NCBI GenBank assembly: GCA_963827605.1
Contig: CAWHBK010000003.1
Span: 682,001-746,000 of the forward strand
From: DSYU01 sp963827605
Lineage (GTDB): Bacteria > Chloroflexota > Anaerolineae > Anaerolineales > Anaerolineaceae
DNA: 64,000 bases
Direction of reading: 5' to 3'
Shown here: piece after piece, positions 58,742 through 64,000 of the stretch
Layout: each line of letters opens with the position of its first letter
How positions within the stretch are numbered: position 1 is the first letter of the stretch
The notes under the pieces: generated by a model
The model's input: the letters and a program-made list of their open reading frames with translations, nothing else
What the model was told of the DNA's origin: nothing
Databases searched by the model: none
Translations under genes and position numbers: made by a program

Positions 58742-59431
58742 TTAGAGGTGATAGAGGAGGAACCGCGCCGGGCGCTCGAACTGCCATTCGGGGTTCGCCT
58801 GCGGCATCCCGAGGAACGCCGGTTCCATATCGGGATCGAAGTGCCAGGTACTAAAGCCGGCAAACGGCTGGCCGCTCAGAGTCACATCCATGGTCACGTT
58901 CATTTCATACAGATGGGGCGTGCCACCAGGGTCGGGGGTGGGCATATCCCATTGGACCCAGGTGAATTCAGGCGCCGGTGACGCAAACGTAGAGGCGTAC
59001 GTGTATGCGGGGCCTTTGGCAACCGCTGTGAGGTCGACCGTCTCAAACCGCACGGTGTAGGGCCGCCCGCCTAATACAACGGATGGCGGCAACCCGGCTC
59101 CTGGAGGCGCAATGGGGTTGATCCAGATCAGTGACCAGAACGTACACGGATCACCCGCGGCAATAATCTTGTTGGGCAAGTAGGGCGGGTTGAAAATTGT
59201 CTGGTACGGCCCATAGGTCAGGCAGTTCCAATACTGGTAGCCATAGGGATAGATGGGGCCGGCAATCTCCGCGGATGCCATGCGCTTCACGTAGGCCTCT
59301 GACTTCTGTTTCATCTGCGCCGTCAGAGCCTCAAGCACGGCTTGAGTTTTCTGCGCCACTTTTTCCTCGGCCTCGATCACCACTTCGGTTTGGGGTGTTT
59401 TTACTTCTTCAGCAGGCTTCGTAACCATCAT
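58742..59431 (-). CDS. Unknown protein heading the protease operon
   Basis: This is a 229-aa product with a charged N-terminal helix (about 5-50; EEKVAQKTQAVLEALTAQMK) and a Pro/Trp/Tyr-rich beta domain (GPIYPYGYQYWNCLTYGPYQ, GGRPYTVRFETVDLTAVAKG, FTWVQWDMPTPDPGG, GFSTWHFDPDMEP) ending WQFERPARFLLYHL. No signal peptide. AAGGAG lies just before tandem ATGs at 59431 and 59428. I do not recognise the family; the coiled N terminus and rigid beta part could suit a shell or structural protein. Upstream (59470-59519) lie two palindromes. Confidence 0.7.
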   Translation of the reverse strand: MMVTKPAEEVKTPQTEVVIEAEEKVAQKTQAVLEALTAQMKQKSEAYVKRMASAEIAGPIYPYGYQYWNCLTYGPYQTIFNPPYLPNKIIAAGDPCTFWSLIWINPIAPPGAGLPPSVVLGGRPYTVRFETVDLTAVAKGPAYTYASTFASPAPEFTWVQWDMPTPDPGGTPHLYEMNVTMDVTLSGQPFAGFSTWHFDPDMEPAFLGMPQANPEWQFERPARFLLYHL

Positions 59432-59469
59432 ATTTCTCCTTGATCTTGGTTTCGTGAACTCTTCCGGAC

Positions 59470-59519
59470 TGAGCGCTCAATTAAAAAAACCGGATTGCAC
59501 TCAGGATTAAACCAATCCT
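59470..59519 (-). promoter_or_regulatory. Palindromes upstream of the protease operon
   Basis: TGAGCGCTCA (59470-59479) is a perfect 10-bp palindrome and AGGATT-AAACC-AATCCT (59503-59519) a perfect 6-bp inverted repeat. Both lie 40-90 bp upstream of the operon's first ATG. A weak TTGATT-like -35 is seen further upstream on the reverse strand. They are candidate operators, unproven. Confidence 0.35.
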
Positions 59520-59587
59520 TCTCAAGGAGGACTTATTTTTCACTCATATTTGGCATGTAAATTTTTTGAGAATCAAAAGGGGTAGGA

Positions 59588-59631
59588 ATTTACCGCAAAG
59601 GCGCGAAAGTAGTCACGCCTTTGCGGTAAAT
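59588..59631. repeat. Long perfect hairpin next to ung
   Basis: 16-bp arms (core TTACCGCAAAGGCG / CGCCTTTGCGGTAA) around a 12-nt loop containing AGTAGTC. The half 59595-59617 matches 3894-3916. It starts 2 bp after the ung stop on the reverse strand but lacks a T-tract, so it may stabilise or end the ung mRNA. Confidence 0.85.
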
Positions 59632-59633
59632 CA

Positions 59634-60323
59634 TTAAATATTCGGCAGCTGCCAGTCGATCTCGGGCTCGCCGAATTCTTTCAGGTAGGCGTTGATTTTG
59701 GAAAACGGGCGCGAGCCAAAGAAGCCGCGGTTGGCGGAGAGCGGCGAGGGATGCGGGCCTTCGATCACACGGTGGTGGGCGGACTGCTGCGCGGCATCGA
59801 TGATGGTCCGCTTTTTGCGGGCATAGTTGCCCCACAGCACAAAGACCAGCGGCTGCTCCCGCTCGCTCAGCGCGCGGATCGCCGCATCGGTGAAGACTTC
59901 CCAACCCTTGCCCTGGTGCGAAGCGGGTTGGTGCGCGCGCACGGTCAGCACCGCGTTGAGCATCAGCACGCCTTGCTCTGCCCATGGCACCAGGTAGCCG
60001 TTGTTGGGAATGCGGAAACCAACGTCTTCGCGCAGCTCCTTGAAGATATTCAGCAGCGAGGGCGGCGGAGGTACCCCCGGGCGCACGGAGAAGGCCAGCC
60101 CATGCGCCTGGCCGTCATCATGGTACGGGTCCTGGCCCAGGATCAGCACCTTGGCCGACTCGAAGGGGGTCAGCTTGAGCGCATTGAACACGTCTGCATC
60201 GGGCGGGAATACGGTGTGCTGCGCCCGCTCGCGCTCCAGGAAAGCCTGCAGCGTCTGGTAATACGGTTTGTGGACTTCGTCGCCAAGCTGTGCCTGCCAG
60301 CCCGGCGGGATGGGTGGGGTCAT
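59634..60323 (-). CDS. ung: Uracil-DNA glycosylase, family 1
   Basis: The 229-aa enzyme has all UDG motifs: VLILGQDPYHDDGQAHGLAF (catalytic Asp and water-activating His region), SLLNIFKELREDVGF, GVLMLNAVLTVRAHQPASHQ, VFVLWGNYARKK and the DNA-intercalating EGPHPSPLSANRGFFGSRPF. It removes uracil from DNA at the first step of base excision repair. The ATG at 60323 gives the normal length; the frame is open to 60362. It is divergent from the DinB-like gene 76 bp away. Confidence 0.97.
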   Translation of the reverse strand: MTPPIPPGWQAQLGDEVHKPYYQTLQAFLERERAQHTVFPPDADVFNALKLTPFESAKVLILGQDPYHDDGQAHGLAFSVRPGVPPPPSLLNIFKELREDVGFRIPNNGYLVPWAEQGVLMLNAVLTVRAHQPASHQGKGWEVFTDAAIRALSEREQPLVFVLWGNYARKKRTIIDAAQQSAHHRVIEGPHPSPLSANRGFFGSRPFSKINAYLKEFGEPEIDWQLPNI

Positions 60324-60399
60324 CGCGCGCCTCCATTCAATTGATAGGTGAATTATAATCAAGCATCATCCATTTTGACCAATCAGGAACCCAACCTTT

Positions 60400-60912
60400 A
60401 TGCACCTTCGCACACAAGAAACCGCGAAAGAAGAAGACAACTACCGTGTGGAATGGGCCCGCCAGGAACTGCTGGAAAAGATGCAGGCTGGGCGGGCCGC
60501 GCTTTCGGCTGCCATAGCCAACGCTCCCCGCGACCAAGCTGTGCTGACCAACGGCTGGACGGCCCGCGACTGGCTGGCGCACCTGGGCGGCTGGGAAGTA
60601 CGCATCGCGGATGCTTACCTCTCCCTGGCAGCCGGGGAAACCCCGGTTTGGGATCTCGATCGCCTCAGTCTGGACGAGGTCAACGCATTGATCCTGGAGC
60701 AAGCGGGTGACACCACTTTTGCTGCTGCCCGCGCCGGAGAGGAACGCGCATACCAGCGGCTGCTGGAAATCGCGCGCACCGCACCGGGCGCGGATCTGTT
60801 TGAACCGAACCGTTTTGCCTGGATGAAGTCGGTTCCCTTCGCCGAGTGGATCGGCAATAATACGTACGAGCATGTGGAAGAACATCTGCTGGATTGGAAC
60901 GGCGGGGCGTAG
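60400..60912 (+). CDS. DinB/ClbS-like four-helix-bundle protein
   Basis: This 170-aa, all-helical protein has the pattern RQELLEKMQAGRAALSAAIA, LTNGWTARDWLAHLGGWEVR and NNTYEHVEEHLLDW. The G-W-T-x-R-D-x-x-A-H-L motif is the usual second helix of DinB-superfamily and DUF1706/ClbS proteins, and the C-terminal H-x-x-x-H fits the metal site. Relatives act as thiol-dependent transferases or, for ClbS, as colibactin-hydrolysing self-resistance proteins. No ribosome site is clear at the ATG. Specific function unknown. Confidence 0.78.
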   Translation: MHLRTQETAKEEDNYRVEWARQELLEKMQAGRAALSAAIANAPRDQAVLTNGWTARDWLAHLGGWEVRIADAYLSLAAGETPVWDLDRLSLDEVNALILEQAGDTTFAAARAGEERAYQRLLEIARTAPGADLFEPNRFAWMKSVPFAEWIGNNTYEHVEEHLLDWNGGA

Positions 60913-60999
60913 GGCACAGCACCGGGTTCTTATTGCCCTATTTATGTTACAATCCAGCCATTCACCCTGGGATTGGCGCAGCGGCAGGCTGGTTATCGC

Positions 61000-62250
61000 A
61001 TGGACTTTATTCAAAAACGAACAGCCATTCTCCTGGCGGTTATTGGACTGATGTACTTTACCGCTTTTATTTTCCCCAACGCGCGCGGCGCGCGCAGCGT
61101 GGAGATGCTGACCGTTTTTTCCGGTGATGAGACGATCACATATCCTTACGTGGTGCATATGCTGACCACCCCAAAGGATATCCACGATCTTGTCTGGCGC
61201 CTATTTATTTACGGCGATTATCATTACGGTTACCTGTTCTACTTCTTTTCCTTCCTGTCCATTCTCCCGGTAAAACTATTTGCTGGATCGAATTTCACTG
61301 AATACGTGCAGCTCAATTTGCTGCTGCTGCGCCAGCTGATCAGCGTACTGCCGATGATTCTCGCTGCCGGCGTTATCGTCTTTCTGCAAACGCGCTTCCG
61401 GGCTCCGCTGCGCTCAGCAGCGCTTTTTGTGTTTATCCTCTCGGTGCCGGGCATCTTCAGAAATAACCTTTGGTGGTGGCACCCGGACGCAATAGGCGTC
61501 CTGGCGGTGGTGGTGACACTGCTTTTTCTGACCTGCGACCGGCTGCGCCTGGGAAGGTTCTTCTTTCTGGCAGCGGCAGCCTGCGGGCTGTCCATTGCGA
61601 TTAAACTGATCGGCTTTTTCTTCGTTTTTCTCCTGGCGGGTTACGTTCTGGCAGCCTGGATCAGCCAGCGCGCAAGCCTGAAACAGGCGGCTGTTCGCTC
61701 GCTGGGCTTTGTCCTGGTGATGAGTCTGGTCATATTACTGGCGAACCCTTTCTTATTCTATGCCACCCAGCGAGAGAAAATGCTGCGCATCCAGGCACAA
61801 AAAAGCCAGGAACTGTCCCAGGGATATACTCATGACGACCCGACCTATTATCAAAAGGGACCGCAGTGGTGGGTACCGACTCTGGAAAAATGGTACGGTC
61901 CCCCGCCTTTCTTGCTGCTGCTGCTCGGGCTGGTTGTCACCGGTTGCTTTTGGGGAGAAAGTAAATTTGCCAATCGCCTGATCCTCGCCTGGATCCTGCC
62001 TTACTCCGTCTATCTGGCGTACTTTGTCGCGGTGAAACCCGATCACTACTGGCTGCCGGTCATGCTGCCGTTATTTTCCGGCGCGTTGAATGGCATTCCC
62101 TGGCAGCGCACCGGCGCGCGTGGAGGATGGCTGGTGGGGCTGGCGCTTGTGTTCATCACAGTCATGCTGTGGCAGTGGGCGCATTTCCTCACGCTGGATG
62201 TGGCGAATTTCACCAGCATCCTGGGCATGGAAGCCGCTCTAGGGTATTAG
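61000..62250 (+). CDS. GT-C family membrane glycosyltransferase (PMT/GT39-like)
   Basis: The 416-aa protein has about ten TM helices. After TM1 comes the acidic loop MLTVFSGDETITYPYVVHML, the position of the catalytic Asp-Glu in GT-C enzymes such as protein mannosyltransferases, and between TM helices NNLWWWHPDAIGVLAVVVTL. A soluble loop (about 250-300) contains TQREKMLRIQAQKSQELSQG. It should use a lipid-linked sugar donor to glycosylate an envelope acceptor. The ATG at 61000 removes a non-conserved N-terminal stretch. No other glycosylation genes are adjacent. Confidence 0.8.
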   Translation: MDFIQKRTAILLAVIGLMYFTAFIFPNARGARSVEMLTVFSGDETITYPYVVHMLTTPKDIHDLVWRLFIYGDYHYGYLFYFFSFLSILPVKLFAGSNFTEYVQLNLLLLRQLISVLPMILAAGVIVFLQTRFRAPLRSAALFVFILSVPGIFRNNLWWWHPDAIGVLAVVVTLLFLTCDRLRLGRFFFLAAAACGLSIAIKLIGFFFVFLLAGYVLAAWISQRASLKQAAVRSLGFVLVMSLVILLANPFLFYATQREKMLRIQAQKSQELSQGYTHDDPTYYQKGPQWWVPTLEKWYGPPPFLLLLLGLVVTGCFWGESKFANRLILAWILPYSVYLAYFVAVKPDHYWLPVMLPLFSGALNGIPWQRTGARGGWLVGLALVFITVMLWQWAHFLTLDVANFTSILGMEAALGY

Positions 62251-62272
62251 ACGAGCCATATAACTCCACCCT

Positions 62273-63064
62273 ATGACTGCTTCGACGTTGCGTAATCCGC
62301 TATTCTCCCTGCTGCTGGCGCTCCTGTGCGCCTGCGCCATCCGCCCGACCCCAATGGCGCTGCTGCCCGCCGCCACAATCCGCTCAACGGCCACTGTGGT
62401 TTTCACGGGAACGACCGCGGTTACATCTACCCCGCCGCCCCCAATCCTTTCTCCGACCATGCCCACCGCGCAGGAACCAGGCCCGACGATTCCTGCCCTC
62501 CCTACGCTACCCGCTGAGCATTACATTCGCGGTATCCGCGGGCATAAGCAGTACTTCACCCTGGGCTGTGAAGCCGCTACTGCCAAAGACTGGGCCAACT
62601 ATTTTGACAAAGACTTCAACGAATTTGAATTTCAATATGCGCTGCCCCTCTCCGACAACCCAGAGTTCGGCTTCGTAGGGGATGTGAATTCACCCTGGGG
62701 ACAGGTGCCTCCCTACGCTTACGGCGTCCACGCCGGGCCGGTAGCGGATCTGCTGAATGAATATGGCATCCCAGCCAAGGCGTATAAGGGCTACACCCTG
62801 GAGCAGATCATCGCCAAAGTCGCGCAGGACAAACCCGTCATCGCCTGGGTGATCGGAAATGTGGTGGGTGGCATACCATATGAGTACACGGACAAAGAGG
62901 GAAGAAAGGTCACCGTGGCGGCGTACGAGCATGTGGTCATCGTGACGGGATTTAATGAGACGAAGATCAGGTATATGACCAACGGCAAATTCTTCGAGAC
63001 GCCAAAAGAGGTGTTTCTAAACTCGTGGAGCGTGCTAGGGAATATGGTGGTGGTGGATGAGTGA
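62273..63064 (+). CDS. C39-like (papain-fold) lipoprotein
   Basis: This is a 263-aa lipoprotein precursor: signal with lipobox LLCAC (Cys about 21), Thr/Pro linker to about residue 80, and a cysteine-peptidase-like domain: KQYFTLGCEAATAKDWANYF (candidate Cys), PVIAWVIGNV, YEHVVIVTGFNETKIRYMTN (candidate His) and a final FLNSWSVLGNMVVVDE (Asn/Asp region). This order matches peptidase_C39_2-type proteins. It should act outside the cell on peptides or peptidoglycan stems. A second, broken copy of its last 90 bp lies at 63746-63835. Confidence 0.82.
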   Translation: MTASTLRNPLFSLLLALLCACAIRPTPMALLPAATIRSTATVVFTGTTAVTSTPPPPILSPTMPTAQEPGPTIPALPTLPAEHYIRGIRGHKQYFTLGCEAATAKDWANYFDKDFNEFEFQYALPLSDNPEFGFVGDVNSPWGQVPPYAYGVHAGPVADLLNEYGIPAKAYKGYTLEQIIAKVAQDKPVIAWVIGNVVGGIPYEYTDKEGRKVTVAAYEHVVIVTGFNETKIRYMTNGKFFETPKEVFLNSWSVLGNMVVVDE

Positions 63065-63078
63065 GTGATCCTGTTCCA

Positions 63079-63087
63079 TGCTATACT
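63079..63087 (+). promoter_or_regulatory. Extended -10 promoter of the MNT/HEPN pair
   Basis: TG-C-TATACT (63079-63087) lies 20 bp before the MNT start; AAGGAG follows as ribosome site. A related TGTATATT (63847-63853) stands at the equivalent place before the gene at 63875. Confidence 0.6.
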
Positions 63088-63106
63088 TTTGTAAGGAGAT
63101 CACGGC

Positions 63107-63397
63107 ATGAACCGGGAAGAAATTTTTCAGATCATCCGCGAACATCAAAGCGAGCTGACATACCGGGGAGTATCATCATTGGCTGTGTTTGGTTCTGTTG
63201 CTCGTGGTGATTCCTCTCCGGACAGCGATCTGGATTTGTTAGTGGAATTTATTCGCCCTATCGGTCTTTTTGAATTCATTCGCCTAAAACTCTTCCTGGA
63301 ACGGGTCACCGGTCGCCGCGTGGATCTCGTTACCCCTGATGCTCTCCACCCAGTTTTGAAAGATCAAATTTTGGGGGAGGCAATTTATGTCCGTTGA
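63107..63397 (+). CDS. Minimal nucleotidyltransferase antitoxin (MNT/MntA type)
   Basis: The 96-aa protein has the polymerase-beta-like active site LAVFGSVARGDSSPDSDLDL-LVEF (G-S-x10-D-x-D) and a C-terminal block FLERVTGRRVDLVTPDALHP. MntA-type antitoxins silence HEPN toxins by adding AMP groups to a tyrosine near the toxin active site. Length is typical. AAGGAG lies 8 nt before the ATG, and its stop overlaps the HEPN start by 11 bp, as usual for these pairs. Confidence 0.92.
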   Translation: MNREEIFQIIREHQSELTYRGVSSLAVFGSVARGDSSPDSDLDLLVEFIRPIGLFEFIRLKLFLERVTGRRVDLVTPDALHPVLKDQILGEAIYVR

Positions 63398-63749
63398 AAA
63401 GACAGGCCGAAACTGGAGACTGCGGGTCAGCGATATCCTGGAAAGCATCACAAAAATCCAGGCGTATACGAAAGGGATGACATTGGAGCAGTTCCAATCC
63501 GACGCGAAAACAGTAGATGCTGTGATACGGAATTTTGAGGTTATCGGCGAAGCGGCGGGATATATCCCGGAAGATATCCAGGGGGTCTATTCTGACCTGG
63601 CCTAGTTGGAAATGCGCGGAATGCGCAACATCATGATTCACGAATACTTCGGCGTTAGCCTGCCGATTATTTGGTATACGATCAAAAATGATCTAGCACC
63701 ATTAGCAGCGGGGATGAAGCGAGTATTGGATGACAACAAAGACACATGA
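63387..63749 (+). pseudogene. HEPN (HepT-like) toxin gene interrupted by an amber codon
   Basis: The frame from ATG 63387 encodes a HEPN/DUF86 start (LRVSDILESITKIQAYTKGM, VIRNFEVIGEAAGYIPEDIQ), meets TAG at 63603-63605, then continues in the same frame with LEMRGMRNIMIHEYFGVSLP, IIWYTIKNDLAPLAAGMKRV to a TGA at 63747-63749. The TAG stands where relatives have Trp (TGG to TAG by one base change). The RNase motif R-x4-H (RNIMIH) lies after the stop, so the 72-aa product lacks the active site. The rest is intact, suggesting recent inactivation or read-through. Confidence 0.9.
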
Positions 63750-63835
63750 CCAACGGTAAGTTCTTCGAGACGCCGAAAAAGGTGTTCCTCAACCTGTCGG
63801 GCTAGCTGAGGATTATAGTGGTCGTGTATGAATGA
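63746..63835 (+). pseudogene. Duplicated, decayed 3' end of the C39-like gene
   Basis: Ninety bases starting ATGACCAACGG align with the last 90 bases of the lipoprotein gene (62975-63064), encoding MTNGKFFETPKKVFLN before the frame breaks with a TAG. Similarity extends past the stop into the promoter-like TGC-TAT region. It begins inside the last codons of the HEPN gene. The toxin-antitoxin pair is thus placed between two copies of this segment. Confidence 0.85.
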
Positions 63836-63874
63836 TCATCAATGCTGTATATTGTCTTGTCTTCTCAGGTACTT

Positions 63875-64000
63875 ATGAAATTTGGATCGCACACATACAT
63901 GTTCACCGAGCGCTGGTCCGATGAAAGCCTGGATTTTCTCGATATTTCCAGGGAATTGGGACTGGATTGTTTCGAGGTTTCGGTTGGCGACGATGTATTT
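63875..64000 (+). CDS. Sugar phosphate isomerase/epimerase, N-terminal part
   Basis: The gene runs off the right edge; 42 codons are present: MKFGSHTYMFTERWSDESLD, then ISRELGLDCFEVSVGDDVF. This is the usual start of xylose-isomerase-like TIM-barrel epimerases (D-tagatose 3-epimerase/sugar phosphate isomerase group): a first strand FGSHTYMF and GLDCFEVSVG. Such enzymes interconvert ketoses or act on inositol derivatives. AGGT lies 6 nt before the ATG and TATATT (63848-63853) is a possible -10. Confidence 0.82.
   Translation, partial: MKFGSHTYMFTERWSDESLDFLDISRELGLDCFEVSVGDDVF

Noticed and set aside
59588..59631. Hairpin as intrinsic terminator of ung
   Set aside because: Stem and position fit, but there is no T-tract on the reverse strand; listed as a repeat with possible mRNA-end role.

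Overview
The window looks like a piece of a G+C-rich chromosome from the phylum Chloroflexota, most likely class Anaerolineae. This is inferred from the gene content: many lipoproteins with long Thr/Pro-rich linkers after the lipobox, an F420-type luciferase-like oxidoreductase, MASE3/PAS and GGDEF signalling proteins, a Ser/Thr kinase fused to a TolB-like propeller, and a BTAD/SARP regulator. No rRNA, tRNA, CRISPR array, integrase or IS transposase was recognised.

Layout. 1-10 kb: an ABC ATPase fragment divergent from a TetR regulator, then a sugar/polyol-flavoured run (P-loop sugar/nucleoside kinase, frameshifted threitol-dehydrogenase-like MDR, cytoplasmic GH5 glycosidase, MFS transporter, a second MDR dehydrogenase) mixed with two paralogous SGNH-like lipoproteins. 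10-24 kb: APC permease, proS with a structured leader, an ECF sigma factor, an HD phosphohydrolase, membrane PH-like proteins, TolB-like lipoproteins, a TSUP exporter and a kinase-fold phosphotransferase. 24.7-28.3 kb: a plastic, partly AT-richer segment with a zinc-ribbon protein, a DUF559 nuclease bracketed by related hairpins, a decayed partial copy of an RraA gene, a VanZ-like protein, and the intact RraA gene with a PfkB kinase. 30-35.7 kb: a tight three-gene signalling operon (REC-PAS-PAS-GAF-GGDEF, MASE3-PAS3 histidine kinase, single-domain response regulator) followed by surE, a WD40-like lipoprotein and a LysM protein. 39.6-50.2 kb: GH1 beta-glucosidase, a 1382-aa secreted multidomain protein, a phosphotransferase, an LLM oxidoreductase, a hydrolase/GNAT/head-GIN run and an alkyltransferase-like protein. 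50.2-59.5 kb: a histidine kinase divergent from a Ser/Thr kinase, a SARP-type regulator behind an elaborate control region, and a convergent four-gene operon built around a cytoplasmic trypsin-like protease. 59.6-64 kb: ung, a DinB-like protein, a GT-C glycosyltransferase, a C39-like lipoprotein, an MNT/HEPN toxin-antitoxin pair with a broken toxin, and the start of a sugar-phosphate isomerase/epimerase.

The least explained parts are: (a) the 54.1-59.5 kb block, with tandem palindromes, promoter, short uORF, nested hairpin and SARP regulator facing a four-gene protease operon; (b) the DUF559 gene bracketed by homologous palindromes; (c) the MNT/HEPN cassette placed between two copies of the 3' end of the C39 gene; (d) the proS leader; and (e) several families of dispersed palindromes. 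All functional names are from motif reading only; no database search was possible.
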